Positions 8,798 to 20,156 are shown, counted from the stretch's first letter. The stretch is DNA of 64,000 nucleotides from Marinobacter nanhaiticus D15-8W (GCF_036511935.1 NZ_AP028878.1:1116001-1180000), one strand, 5' to 3'. Program-made: numbers and translations. The notes: generated by a model from the sequence alone, not told the origin.

Positions 8798-9358
8798 CGA
8801 ACACCCGAGCCCATACCTCGGCAGACCACAGGAAGCACAAACAATGTAGCCGACGCTACAGCTTCGGAGGCGTCGCCAGACGCCCGGACCAACACCAGCA
8901 GCCCCGCGGCCTGCACCGAAGCTAAAGCATCGGCTACAAAACACCCGAGCCGGATAGCTCGGAGACAACAGGAAGCACAAACAATGTAGCCGACGCTTCA
9001 GCTTCGGAGGCGTCGCCAGACGCCCGGACCAACCCCGGCAGCCCTACGGCCTGCACCGAAGCTAAAGCATCGGCTACAAAACACCCGAGCCAGATAGCTC
9101 GGAGACAACAGAAAGCACAAACAATGTAGCCGACGCTTCAGCTTCGGAGGCGTCGCCAGACGCCCAGCCAACGCCCGGCAGCCCTACGGCCCGCTCCGAA
9201 GCTAAAGCATCGGCTACAAAACACCCGAGCCGGATAGCTCGGAGACAATAGGAAGCACAAACAATGTAGCCGACGCTTCAGCTTCGGAGGCGTCGCCAGA
9301 CGCCCGGACCAACACCAGCAGCCCTACGGCCTGCACCGAAGCTAAAGCGTCGGCTACG
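8798..9358. repeat. four-copy tandem array, period 140 bp, of hairpin units inside the urease operon
   Basis: The anchor ACAATGTAGC recurs at 8841, 8981, 9121 and 9261, exactly 140 bp apart each time, with over 90% identity by eye. Each unit has a 22-bp inverted repeat (in copy 2, 8986-9007 against 9056-9077) that closes a hairpin of about 92 nt. Each also has a smaller CCGAGC...GCTCGG hairpin in the spacer. Reading frames through the array have no recognisable protein. The units look like REP/BIME-type palindromes amplified in tandem. The array sits between ureD and ureA and could affect expression of the structural genes. Confidence 0.85.
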
Positions 9359-9400
9359 AAAGACACACATACGAGCATCGCAAACAACGGAGTTACGACG

Positions 9401-9703
9401 ATGGAACTCACCCCCAGAGACAAAGACAAGCTGCTCCTCTTCACCGCAGCCCTGCTCGCCGAGCGCCGCAAGGCCAAGGGCCTCAAGCTCAACTACCCGG
9501 AATCGGTCGCCCTGATCAGCGCCGAGATCCTCGAAGGCGCCCGGGAAGGCCGCACCGTGGCCGAACTGATGACCGCCGGCACCGAAGTCCTCACCCGTGA
9601 TGACGTGATGGAAGGCGTGGCGGAAATGGTGGATGAGGTCCAGGTGGAAGCCACGTTCCCGGACGGCACTAAACTCGTCACGGTCCATAACCCCATAGTG
9701 TAA
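9401..9703 (+). CDS. ureA: urease gamma subunit
   Basis: This is the smallest structural subunit of nickel urease, 100 residues, the family length. It begins [20 protein letters not shown] and contains [20 protein letters not shown] and [17 protein letters not shown] precedes the start. It is the first gene after the 140-bp repeat array and is followed ten bases later by ureB. Confidence 0.97.
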   Translation: MELTPRDKDKLLLFTAALLAERRKAKGLKLNYPESVALISAEILEGAREGRTVAELMTAGTEVLTRDDVMEGVAEMVDEVQVEATFPDGTKLVTVHNPIV

Positions 9704-9713
9704 GGAGGCGCAG

Positions 9714-10042
9714 ATGATTCCCGGCGAATATGAAATCAAGGACGGCGACATTGAGCTCTGCGCCGGCCGCGAGCGCATCACCGTCGAGGTGGGCAACACC
9801 GGCGACCGCCCGGTGCAGATCGGCTCCCACTACCACTTTGCCGAAGCCAACCCGGCGCTCACCTTCGACCGCGACAAGGCCAAAGGCTACCGGCTGGATA
9901 TCGCAGCGGGCACCGCGATCCGCTTCGAACCGGGCCAGACCCGCGAAGTCACCCTGATCCCCTACGCAGGCAACCGCGAAATCTACGGCTTCCGGGGTGA
10001 AGTCATGGGTGCCGTGGATAAGAAGAAAACAGGAGGCCAGCC

Positions 10043-10046
<4 letters not shown>
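9714..10046 (+). CDS. ureB: urease beta subunit
   Basis: This structural subunit of urease has 110 residues, starting [19 protein letters not shown]. The conserved [19 protein letters not shown] and the C-terminal GFRGEVMG are present. AAGGAGG precedes the start. It overlaps ureC by four bases. It forms the (UreABC)3 enzyme with its neighbours. Confidence 0.97.
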
Positions 10047-11746
<1,700 letters not shown>

Positions 11747-11756
11747 GAGCGCAGAC

Positions 11757-12365
11757 ATGATCGAACTCACAGAACGCATCGCCCCGGTCGAGTCGGCAGA
11801 AATCTTCGACAGCCTGACCCTGCCGTTCGAACTGCGTATCCGTGGCCGCCTCCGGGCCACCACCGACAACGGCACCGACGTCGGCCTGTTCCTGGATCGC
11901 GGCCCGGTGCTGCGGGACGGGGACTGCCTGCAATCCGCCGGCGGCGAAGTGGTCCGCATCCGCGCGGCCGACGAGCCGGTCGTCACCGCCCAGATCCCGG
12001 CGGGCCTGCCCTTGGCACGCCTGTGCTACCACCTGGGCAACCGCCATGTGCAACTGGCCATCGGCTCGATTGATGATCAGACAGGCTGGGTCCGCTTCCC
12101 GCCGGATCACGTGCTGGAAGAACTGGCCGAACGCCTGGGCGCCACCCTCAAACACCACCAGGCCCCCTTCGATCCCGAACCGGGCGCCTACTCCCAGGCG
12201 GGGCATTCCCATAGTCATGGGGAGAGCCATGAAAAGAGCCATGGGGAAGGGCACGGCCATAGCCACAGCCACGCGCACAGTCATTCCCACAGCCACAGTC
12301 ATAGCCACCGCGAAGAACACGACCATCATCACAGCCATGGATCGGGTAAAGGCCATGTCCACTGA
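11757..12365 (+). CDS. ureE: urease nickel metallochaperone UreE, His-rich tail
   Basis: UreE supplies nickel to the UreDFG-urease complex. The 202-residue product has the UreE N-domain (LRIRGRLRATTDNG), the metal-binding core (CYHLGNRHVQLAIG) and a C-terminal tail of about 45 residues very rich in His/Ser (repeated HSHS) that should store several nickel ions. The ATG at 11757 after TAGGAGCGC is chosen over an in-frame ATG at 11673 inside ureC. It overlaps ureF by eleven bases in another frame. Confidence 0.95.
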   Translation: MIELTERIAPVESAEIFDSLTLPFELRIRGRLRATTDNGTDVGLFLDRGPVLRDGDCLQSAGGEVVRIRAADEPVVTAQIPAGLPLARLCYHLGNRHVQLAIGSIDDQTGWVRFPPDHVLEELAERLGATLKHHQAPFDPEPGAYSQAGHSHSHGESHEKSHGEGHGHSHSHAHSHSHSHSHSHREEHDHHHSHGSGKGHVH

Positions 12366-13044
12366 CAGCACACCCATGGCCGACCTAAGCCTGCTCGGCC
12401 TGCTGCAGCTGGTCAGCCCGGCGCTGCCCATCGGCGCCTTCGCCTGGTCCCAGGGTCTGGAAAGCGCCTTCGAGCTGGACTGGGTGCGCAACGAGGATGA
12501 GCTGGGCCAATGGCTGGCGGGCGTTCTGGACGACGGCCTGACCCGCTGCGAGCTACCCGTTCTGGCGCGCCAGCAACAGGCCTGGGCCGATAGCGAGGCG
12601 ACAACATTGGCGCAGTGGAACGACTGGCTCCATGCCACCCGGGAAACCGCCGAACTGAGCGACGAGGATGTTCGCCTGGGTTCCGCACTCACACGCTTGC
12701 TGACCAGCCTGGAACTGATGCCCGAAGACGGCCTGATGCCCCACGAACCGGGCTACGTCACCGTCTTCGCCTGGGCCGCGCACCAGCGCAACGTACCGGT
12801 GCGCCAGAGCCTGCTGGGTTTTGCCTGGGCCTGGCTGGAAAACCAGCTCGCTGTCGCGTGTAAAGCGTTGCCCCTAGGCCACACGGCGGCACAACGGCTG
12901 ACCGAAAAACTGCGCCCGGCGCTGGTAAGTGCCGTGGACGCCGCGTTGGCGCTGGAAGACGACGAACTGGGTCCGGTACTGCCGGGACTGGCGCTCGCTT
13001 CAGCGCACCACGAAACACAGTATTCCCGTTTATTCCGTAGTTAA
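12355..13044 (+). CDS. ureF: urease accessory protein UreF
   Basis: UreF bridges UreD-urease and the GTPase UreG during nickel insertion. From the ATG at 12355 it has 229 residues, with the family start LLGLLQLVSPALPIGAFAWS and a C-terminal half containing PLGHTAAQRL and SAHHETQYSRLFRS. An in-frame ATG at 12376 (MADLSL) is an equally possible start. A longer upstream extension of the frame lies in ureE and is a shadow. Confidence 0.94.
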   Translation: MSTDSTPMADLSLLGLLQLVSPALPIGAFAWSQGLESAFELDWVRNEDELGQWLAGVLDDGLTRCELPVLARQQQAWADSEATTLAQWNDWLHATRETAELSDEDVRLGSALTRLLTSLELMPEDGLMPHEPGYVTVFAWAAHQRNVPVRQSLLGFAWAWLENQLAVACKALPLGHTAAQRLTEKLRPALVSAVDAALALEDDELGPVLPGLALASAHHETQYSRLFRS

Positions 13045-13089
13045 TGCGCCTACCAGAGCGCAACCAGAAACAACGATGAGGAACACACC

Positions 13090-13728
<639 letters not shown>

Positions 13729-13777
13729 GACCGGCACAAACAAAACGAACTGGATTGCAGTTAAACGGAGACAAACC

Positions 13778-14350
13778 ATGACACGACTCACCAAAACCCT
13801 GCTCACCGCCGGCCTCATGCTGACCGCAACCGCCGCATCCGCCCACCCGGGACACGGCGAAGGCGGCTTCGCCAGCGGCCTGATGCACCCCGTACTCGGC
13901 CTCGATCACCTGCTGGCCATGGCCGCTATCGGCTTCTGGAGCATGCGCCAGTCCACCTGGATGAAACGCGGCACACCGTTGTTCATGATCGGCGGCATGT
14001 TCCTGGGCGCCGGGCTGGCCTTCGCGGGCCTGAGCATCCCCGGCGTCGAGACCGGCATCGCATTGTCCGTCATGTTGGCCGGTGTCCTGATCGCCACCCT
14101 GGCTAAAATGCCGACGGTGGTTGGTGGAACCCTGGTCGCAGCATTCATGGTCTTCCACGGCTTCGCCCACGGTGCAGAAATGCCTGCTGGCTCCCACTTC
14201 CTGGCATACATGGCAGGTTTCGGGCTGGCGACGCTGGCGATCGCCTTTGCCGGTCGTGGTCTTGGCGCGCTGCTGATGAAAACCGACAACCGCGTCTCCC
14301 AGGCGCTGGGTGCAGTGTTGGCCGCGACAGGGGCTTTCCTGGCAGCTTAA
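13778..14350 (+). CDS. ureJ: HupE/UreJ-family nickel permease-like protein
   Basis: HupE/UreJ proteins are small inner-membrane proteins linked to nickel uptake for urease or hydrogenase. The 190-residue product has a signal-like N-terminus ending ATAASAHPGHGE, then five or six membrane segments. The metal-binding family motif HPVLGLDHLLAM follows the HPGHGE start, and a second His motif is FHGFAHGAEMP. As the last gene of the urease operon it probably supplies nickel. Confidence 0.9.
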   Translation: MTRLTKTLLTAGLMLTATAASAHPGHGEGGFASGLMHPVLGLDHLLAMAAIGFWSMRQSTWMKRGTPLFMIGGMFLGAGLAFAGLSIPGVETGIALSVMLAGVLIATLAKMPTVVGGTLVAAFMVFHGFAHGAEMPAGSHFLAYMAGFGLATLAIAFAGRGLGALLMKTDNRVSQALGAVLAATGAFLAA

Positions 14351-14691
14351 GGTCGGTTAAAGCCTCTGTCTCCTCGTGGAGGTAGAGGCCGATAAAAACA
14401 AAGCTCCGTTTCTTCCGCCGAAGTGGGGAGTGGAGGTTTGAAGAGAGGGCAGGCCAATGGTCTGCCTTTCTTTCAAATAACCTTGAATATCTAATGTTTG
14501 CAATAATTCCCTATCTCGCCATTTAACAAAATTTTGCCCTCCTGTTACCGATTCCATTTGCCCCCCAACTTTCCCCCGCGGTATAAAAAGGACATTAACT
14601 TTTAGAAAGCTTTGGCACCGACACGCCCAGTCAGTCATCACAATAAGAAACAGCCAAGCAGGGAGACGTCGCTGGCTGGGGATAACAATAA
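14351..14691. other. intergenic region after ureJ
   Basis: This 341-bp region holds an imperfect stem-loop at 14362-14389 (GCCTCTGTCTCC / GGAGGTAGAGGC) eleven bases after the ureJ stop, a possible terminator of the urease operon though without a T-run. The rest, with lower GC, should carry the promoter of the next operon. No gene was seen. Confidence 0.5.
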
Positions 14692-15327
14692 ATGGAATTC
14701 TCACCGACAACCCAAACCGTTCTAGACATCCTCTGGTACACCGTCCCGTTCGTCATCATCGCGGGCGTCCTCTTTGAGTCCAAGTTCAGAAGCGGGTTCA
14801 GCAAAGCCGCCTTCACGCTCTCAAAGCGCCTGCTGAACAAGAAGACCTACCACCTGATCAGCAACGTCATCCTCCCCACCGAAGACGGCGGCACCACCCG
14901 GATCGACCACCTCATCGTCTCGCCCTACGGCGTGTTCGTGGTGGACACCCGAAACATGAAAGGCGGGATCTATGGCAGTGCCGAACAGCCGGACTGGCTA
15001 CAGCGCAGGAGGCGGTATGTGAACCGGTTTGAGAATCCTTTGTTCCAGAACCGGGAGCATGTGAAGACCCTGCAGACGTTGCTTGGCCTGAGTGAGGGCC
15101 AGGTGCATTCGCTGGTGGTGTTTTTGGGAGAAGGGCGGTTTCGGACTGAGATGCCGGGGAATGTTGTGAGGGGGTGGGGGTATTTGGGGGCGGTTAAGGC
15201 TCGTCGCCAGCCGGTGCTTTCGGCGGAGCAGGTTGATGAGGTGGTTGAGATGGTGGGTTCCGGGCGTTTGAAGGAGGTGCTTCGGACTCAGCTGGATCAT
15301 GTGAGGAATGTTCGAGGGATTGTTTAA
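14692..15327 (+). CDS. NERD-domain membrane-anchored protein, degenerate active site
   Basis: The 211-residue product has one N-terminal membrane segment (residues about 10-27) and a NERD (nuclease-related) domain starting at KKTYHLISNVILPTEDG. It is clearly paralogous to the next gene over its whole length but stops where that protein's zinc ribbon begins. The nuclease-type motif reads DHLIVS...VVDTRN here, where the neighbour has DHIIVS...VVETKN. The E-x-K pair of the PD-(D/E)xK fold is thus replaced by D-x-R. This suggests a duplicated copy with weakened or lost nuclease activity. The function of the operon is unknown. Confidence 0.8.
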   Translation: MEFSPTTQTVLDILWYTVPFVIIAGVLFESKFRSGFSKAAFTLSKRLLNKKTYHLISNVILPTEDGGTTRIDHLIVSPYGVFVVDTRNMKGGIYGSAEQPDWLQRRRRYVNRFENPLFQNREHVKTLQTLLGLSEGQVHSLVVFLGEGRFRTEMPGNVVRGWGYLGAVKARRQPVLSAEQVDEVVEMVGSGRLKEVLRTQLDHVRNVRGIV

Positions 15328-15366
15328 GGGAAGGCTCCCGCTTTCTGTTTGCTAAGGATACTAAAA

Positions 15367-16149
15367 ATGGATTTTGCTCCCGCCTTACAGCCATTAATCC
15401 ACGCCCTCTGGTATCTCATCCCGCTGGCTATTCTCGGCGGCATTATCAACTCGCCACGGTTCAAGGGCTGGGTCGGCGAAAGCCTCGTTAATCTCTCTGC
15501 GCGCCTGTTTCTCGACAAGAAGACCTACCACCTGATCCGCAACGTCACCCTGCCCACCGAAGACGGCACCACACAGATCGACCACATCATTGTGTCACGC
15601 TACGGCGTGTTCGTGGTGGAAACCAAGAACATGAAAGGGTGGATCTTCGGCAGTGCCAAGCAGCGGTATTGGACGCAGAAGATCTATAAGCACTCGCAAA
15701 AGTTTCAGAATCCGCTGCATCAGAATTACAAGCATGTGAAGACGGTTCAAGCACTGCTGGGGCTGAGTGATGCACAGGTGCATTCGGTGGTGGTGTTTGT
15801 GGGGGATTCGACGTTTAAGACGGAGATGCCGGGGAATGTGACGCGAGGCGGCGGGTATTTGCGGTTTATCAAATCCCATCAAGAAACGGTACTGACGTCG
15901 GAAGAAGTCAGTCAGGTAGTAGAAAGGATCGCCTCGGGTCGTCTGAAGGGTTCCTTTAAGACGCATCGAGAACACGTGAAGCATGTCCAAGCCATCGTTG
16001 AAGAGAAAACGAATACGGTTCTCTGCCCGAAGTGTCAAGGCGATATGGTTCGGCGCGTTGTGAAACGCGGCGAGAACGTTGGGAAGGAGTTTTGGGGGTG
16101 TTCGGCGTTTCCGAGGTGTAGGGGAATGCTGAATCTCCAGGCGGAGTAG
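15367..16149 (+). CDS. NERD-domain nuclease-like protein with C-terminal topoisomerase-type zinc ribbon
   Basis: The 260-residue product has an N-terminal membrane segment (LIPLAILGGII), a NERD domain with the intact DHIIVSRYGVFVVETKNMKG motif, and a C-terminal four-Cys zinc ribbon (CPKCQGDMVRR ... FWGCSAFPRCRG) of the type found in topoisomerase I. NERD plus zinc ribbon is a known bacterial combination thought to act on DNA. The ATG at 15367 follows TAAGGAT and is chosen over a start at 15349. It lies 39 bp after its paralogue, so the two are probably co-transcribed. Confidence 0.85.
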   Translation: MDFAPALQPLIHALWYLIPLAILGGIINSPRFKGWVGESLVNLSARLFLDKKTYHLIRNVTLPTEDGTTQIDHIIVSRYGVFVVETKNMKGWIFGSAKQRYWTQKIYKHSQKFQNPLHQNYKHVKTVQALLGLSDAQVHSVVVFVGDSTFKTEMPGNVTRGGGYLRFIKSHQETVLTSEEVSQVVERIASGRLKGSFKTHREHVKHVQAIVEEKTNTVLCPKCQGDMVRRVVKRGENVGKEFWGCSAFPRCRGMLNLQAE

Positions 16150-16155
16150 AGAGAA

Positions 16156-16653
16156 TTGGATCCAGTTTCTTACTTGTTTTCTGCTTACCTGAATACGGTA
16201 CAGACCAATGTTCAGGAGCATTTCGCCGAAAGGTACGGCACCCAGATTACGCCGGTCGAGATTCAGTACGAAGGCGTCGAGGTGGCGTTTCAGCACCAGC
16301 TCTGGCGCATTCGGGACAAGAGCGTTTGCGGCAATGTTAGCCATAACCTGAAAGTGTTCTCTGAATGCACTCTGAAGGCGAAACAACTCTTTGGGGAGCT
16401 TTGCTCCGAGCTTTCCAAAGCGCCGCAGAAGAACTGGAAGCATGGGAAGTTCCGGACGATGTATTGCAATGCGTCGGTTTCGTTTAGGCCGACGATTGCG
16501 CGGGTGAGTGCCGGCACGGAAGAGACTGAGCTGGCGAAGGCGAGGCAGGCTTGTAATGCGGCTACTGTGGCGGCTATGGGGAGTCGGGAACCGGGGATTT
16601 TGCGGGAGAAGCGGGAGTTATGTTGGGTTTATGAATCGCTTAAATTGAGATAA
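16156..16653 (+). CDS. hypothetical protein in the NERD operon
   Basis: This 165-residue protein of unknown family starts six bases after the preceding stop with a TTG codon (GCGGAGTAGAGAGAA upstream); no in-frame ATG occurs near the start. It is rich in charged residues and Cys (six Cys, for example KSVCGNVSHN and CSELSKAPQKNW), has no signal or membrane segment, and ends LCWVYESLKLR. Its close spacing suggests a role with the NERD proteins. No domain is recognised. Confidence 0.6.
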   Translation: MDPVSYLFSAYLNTVQTNVQEHFAERYGTQITPVEIQYEGVEVAFQHQLWRIRDKSVCGNVSHNLKVFSECTLKAKQLFGELCSELSKAPQKNWKHGKFRTMYCNASVSFRPTIARVSAGTEETELAKARQACNAATVAAMGSREPGILREKRELCWVYESLKLR

Positions 16654-16737
16654 TAGATCTGTCGAGCTCTTTGACTTCCTGACCACTGTTATGCATACAA
16701 ATAACCCTGCGATAGCATCTTTTAATAGGGAATTGTG

Positions 16738-18513
16738 ATGAAATCGATATTTACCGGTACCTTCGATGAGTTGAAAGAAAGACTAAGCTCCATTGGAGGT
16801 GATTGGGACGAGAGCCAAGCCAATAAGAAAGTTCTCCGCCTAAATGGTGGAGTGATGAATTGGTATGAAAGTACTGGAACTATTCAGTTCCAAGGAAAAG
16901 ATAAACCAAGAGCGAAATTGGAAGATTTAGTGCTGTCGTGCCTAGATCCAGATCATCAACCGAAAGCGACAGCTGATCCAATAGAAGAGGGAGTAAGTGG
17001 TGAGCCCAAAGACAGCACCGAGGACTCAACTCCTGAAAGAGGGAGTGTTGGAAGAGCATATCTAGATGGTGTATTTGAAAACTCTGAGATAGTGATTGGC
17101 TTAGTAAGTGCTGTGGGCACAGAAACAACTAGAGTGGTCACCCCCCTGAAAGATCGGCTATCACATTTTGGATACGATGCAAAAGAGATAAAGGTCTCTT
17201 CATTGCTCGTAACCGATGGATCAGCAGCAAATGAGTACGAGCGAATAAAGTCTTTAATGGATGCTGGCGATCAGCGCCGAAAAGACACTAAGCTTAATTC
17301 AATACTCGCTTATGGGGCCGCCAAACTAATTTCCGATAAGCGAGATGAAGCAAAGCCTAAGAGAGCTTACATCATTAATTCTCTGAAACATCCCGATGAA
17401 GTAGAGGCCCTTCGGAAGATTTATGGGCAAGGGTTCTATTTGTTTGGTGTCCATGCCGAAAAGAAGAGAAGACTTCATTATCTGACTAATGACAAAAATC
17501 TAAGTGACCCACAGGCGATAGAGCTTACTGATATCGATGAAGACGAAAAGGTAAAGCATGGTCAACGCACCCGAGATACATTCCATCTTGCCGATTTCTA
17601 TATAAACTTTGGGAAAAATGACGATCAAGTAAAAAATACTGTTCAAAGATTTCTCGAGCTTATATTTGCTCACCCTTATAAAAATCCAACGTTTGATGAA
17701 TTTGCAATGTTCATGGCATTTTCAAGCTCGGTTCGATCGGGTGATCTTTCTCGTCAAGTTGGTGCAGTGATTGCGAGAAATGATCAAATATTGTCTACAG
17801 GTTCTAATGAAACTCCGAGGAAAGGTGGAGGGCTTTACTGGGCCAAGGTTGACGGTGCAAGTGGAAAGGTGATAGACGAGCAAGATGGAAAAGATTACAC
17901 AAGAAATGAAGATTCTAACAAGGTAGAGCAGCAAGAGATATTATCGGAGATTATGCGAGGTGTTAAGCAGGTCTCTGGCCTGACCGAAGCTCAAGCGAGT
18001 GAAGTAGAAATGGTTCTCAACCATAGTAGAATTAAAGACTTGACTGAGTTTGGAAGGGTTGTTCATGCCGAGATGGAAGCTATTTTATCATGTGGCAGGG
18101 CTGGAATATCAACAATAGACGGTACTCTCTACTGCACCACATTTCCGTGTCATAACTGCGCAAAACACATTATTGCAGCAGGAATTAAAAGGGTGGTTTA
18201 TGTCGAGCCCTACCCGAAGAGCAAGGCCCTTGAGTTTCACTCAGATTCAATTGAATTGAGGACAAAGTTGGAGTCAGATGGGAACTCAGAAAGCAGTCAT
18301 GTTGTTTTCGAGCCATTTACCGGCGTAGGCGCGAGACGCTTCTTAGACTTTTTCTCAATGAGTCTTGGCGGTGGAATCAAGCTAACCAGAAAAGGAAAAG
18401 ATGGGAAGATCGTAGATTGGGCGAAAAGTACTGCCAACGTTAGGGTGGCATTATTGCCTGAGTCATACAAAGAAATTGAACGTGATGCGGCTGAAATATT
18501 TCAGCAAAGCTAA
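16738..18513 (+). CDS. predicted anti-phage dCTP/dCMP deaminase with N-terminal extension
   Basis: This 591-residue protein has three parts. Residues 1-60 form a small domain ending ESTGTIQFQGK, which recalls the TBP-like N-terminal domain of RNase HIII (weak, by eye). After an acidic linker, residues about 105-330 resemble the P-loop-kinase-like region of defensive deoxycytidylate deaminases (IVIGLVSAVGTETTRVV, SLLVTDGS). The C-terminal deaminase has zinc ligands in VHAEMEAIL and CTTFPCHNCAKHI. Known members deplete dCTP during phage infection. The ATG at 16738 follows TAGGGA. AT content is higher than in the urease block, suggesting transfer. Assignment to the defence family is by motif and layout only. 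Confidence 0.8.
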   Translation: MKSIFTGTFDELKERLSSIGGDWDESQANKKVLRLNGGVMNWYESTGTIQFQGKDKPRAKLEDLVLSCLDPDHQPKATADPIEEGVSGEPKDSTEDSTPERGSVGRAYLDGVFENSEIVIGLVSAVGTETTRVVTPLKDRLSHFGYDAKEIKVSSLLVTDGSAANEYERIKSLMDAGDQRRKDTKLNSILAYGAAKLISDKRDEAKPKRAYIINSLKHPDEVEALRKIYGQGFYLFGVHAEKKRRLHYLTNDKNLSDPQAIELTDIDEDEKVKHGQRTRDTFHLADFYINFGKNDDQVKNTVQRFLELIFAHPYKNPTFDEFAMFMAFSSSVRSGDLSRQVGAVIARNDQILSTGSNETPRKGGGLYWAKVDGASGKVIDEQDGKDYTRNEDSNKVEQQEILSEIMRGVKQVSGLTEAQASEVEMVLNHSRIKDLTEFGRVVHAEMEAILSCGRAGISTIDGTLYCTTFPCHNCAKHIIAAGIKRVVYVEPYPKSKALEFHSDSIELRTKLESDGNSESSHVVFEPFTGVGARRFLDFFSMSLGGGIKLTRKGKDGKIVDWAKSTANVRVALLPESYKEIERDAAEIFQQS

Positions 18514-18615
18514 TTTTCATAATAAGATCGTGAGTGCGGGTGTTCCTTTCGTTCCCTACAGAAGTACCGTTTACTGCTGACGTTAGGAAAAATAAAAAAA
18601 GCATAGGAATATATT

Positions 18616-19467
18616 ATGGAGAACCTGATTTTCCGGATGGAAGGCGGAGCTTTCTCTGATGGATACAGATTGGACAAAATGGTTTCAGGGCTCCATGGCA
18701 CCCAACAAATTCTTGAAGGTGTGTATAAGGGTGTTACTGGTAAATCACGTCTTTCAAAAAACGACCGAGAGCTCTACAAACTAATAGCGGAAGACGTTCA
18801 GTCAGGAAGTCTGCTTGTTTATCTAGGAGCCCTTTTCTCTGGTGTTCAGCAGACGCTTCCATTTCTTCCGTCTTTGTCTCCTGAGGATATGTGGGAATAC
18901 ACCAAGGCTAGTGCAGCCTTCTTGTATGATGTTTACAAAGCTGCTCACGAAGGAAAGTCCGTGACCCTTCACCAAGAGGGTGAAAATACTGCGGTAGTCA
19001 CTGAGGGAAACGAAAATACCGTTCATGTCTACCATGGTCCGGTTTACCAAATTGCCACCCAGATTATTACGGGGTTTCGTACTCTGGACGATGCATTAGA
19101 AGAAGATAATGTTAAAGAAATAACCCTTGGCTCAAAGTATGAGAAAGAACCTGCCATAAAAATGCCTTTCGGAGAAAAGGGCTTGTACTATCCACCAGTT
19201 TCTGTGGATGAAGAGCCCAAAACAATAAACTGTGATATTTTCGATTTCAATAAATATGATCGCATCGGAAAACTTAGGGTTTCCGAATCTCAACAACTTC
19301 CTGAGGGAAACTACAAGTTTAAAGTGATTGGCAGGCAAGAAGTTGAAGATTACATTTTGTCGATGACTGAAAAACAAGTAGAGATACACTGCTTGGTGGA
19401 GTACGAGAACGACCCTCTTCGAGAAACCCGGATCGGCAGCCTGCTCATTATCGACGTGGCTGCATGA
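18616..19467 (+). CDS. hypothetical protein downstream of the deaminase
   Basis: This 283-residue soluble protein of unknown function starts MENLIFRMEGGAFSDGYRLD. Its N-terminal half resembles uncharacterised domains that occur as lone accessory genes. The C-terminal third (residues about 205-280, PEGNYKFKVIGRQEVEDYIL onward) is beta-rich and may be OB-like. It follows the deaminase by 102 bp on the same strand and shares its low GC. It could be a partner or simply a second cargo gene. No enzyme motif is seen. Confidence 0.55.
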   Translation: MENLIFRMEGGAFSDGYRLDKMVSGLHGTQQILEGVYKGVTGKSRLSKNDRELYKLIAEDVQSGSLLVYLGALFSGVQQTLPFLPSLSPEDMWEYTKASAAFLYDVYKAAHEGKSVTLHQEGENTAVVTEGNENTVHVYHGPVYQIATQIITGFRTLDDALEEDNVKEITLGSKYEKEPAIKMPFGEKGLYYPPVSVDEEPKTINCDIFDFNKYDRIGKLRVSESQQLPEGNYKFKVIGRQEVEDYILSMTEKQVEIHCLVEYENDPLRETRIGSLLIIDVAA

Positions 19468-19471
19468 AAAG

Positions 19472-19498
19472 AACTAATGGGGCCAGAGCACATAATTA
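19472..19498. repeat. short dispersed repeat (GGGGCCAGAGCACATAA type)
   Basis: AACTAATGGGGCCAGAGCAC and following bases lie directly after a stop codon. Related copies occur at 20157, 20263, 21050, 22020 and 33278. They share the layout of the RAYT element end (GGGGTCAGA..., then a T-rich stretch) and may be decayed ends. Confidence 0.55.
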
Positions 19499-19614
19499 TT
19501 GGTCGCTGTTGTTGATAAAACCCTACTGTTCACTATTTATTACATTTTCGAAGTAGGGGTGCTTTTTGTTTGTGTTAAGCTGGTTTAGATATAAAAATAT
19601 ATAAGGAACTTGTT

Positions 19615-20148
19615 TTGAAGCTAAAGAACGCTGTTGTGTTATTGCCGTTTTTGTTAAGCGGTTGCGGTATAAGTTTTGGGCCTGAAAGCGCTGTTGAAGA
19701 CACCTCCATAGCCGAAATGATTGTTTACTCTCAAGTCATGAGGGATACGAATGACGAACAGATTGAGCGGCTTATGGACAAACTTCACGAAGTCGCGCCT
19801 TTTGACGTCGACACTACCATAGGCGACGGTGTTGATGAATGCGACTCGATAACCGATTTTTCAGTGCATTCAAACTCAGACGGGCAAGATGGATACGTGG
19901 TGGCATCCCGTTTCACAATTGACGACACCTTCAGCGTTCGACTGAATTTTGTTGGCAGGGGGCTTGATATGGGGCTAACGACTGCGTTCAAAGAACTTTA
20001 TTTAATGAACATGACTATCAGTCAAGGCGACAAGCGTTTGTATGCCGGTGACGGTCGATCTGAGGCAACCGCCAAAATGCTGAGGCTATTGCTTGTTGAT
20101 TGCTCAATTGGCGACATGCTGAAGGGCTACGTAGCCAGCCAACGTTGA
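19615..20148 (+). CDS. predicted lipoprotein, unknown function
   Basis: This 177-residue product begins with a lipoprotein signal (VVLLPFLLSGCGISFG, lipobox LSGC), so it should be anchored in an envelope membrane. The start is TTG at 19615 after AAGGAAC, as no ATG fits. No domain is recognised in the mature part, which is acidic with three further Cys. It is an isolated gene in a same-strand series of orphan envelope proteins. Confidence 0.6.
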   Translation: MKLKNAVVLLPFLLSGCGISFGPESAVEDTSIAEMIVYSQVMRDTNDEQIERLMDKLHEVAPFDVDTTIGDGVDECDSITDFSVHSNSDGQDGYVVASRFTIDDTFSVRLNFVGRGLDMGLTTAFKELYLMNMTISQGDKRLYAGDGRSEATAKMLRLLLVDCSIGDMLKGYVASQR

Positions 20149-20156
20149 GTCAACAG

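Noticed and set aside
8798..9358. CRISPR array or repeat protein gene in the 140-bp tandem repeats
   Set aside because: The whole 140-bp unit repeats, with no variable spacers, and no cas genes are near. Frames through it are low-complexity translations of a palindrome.
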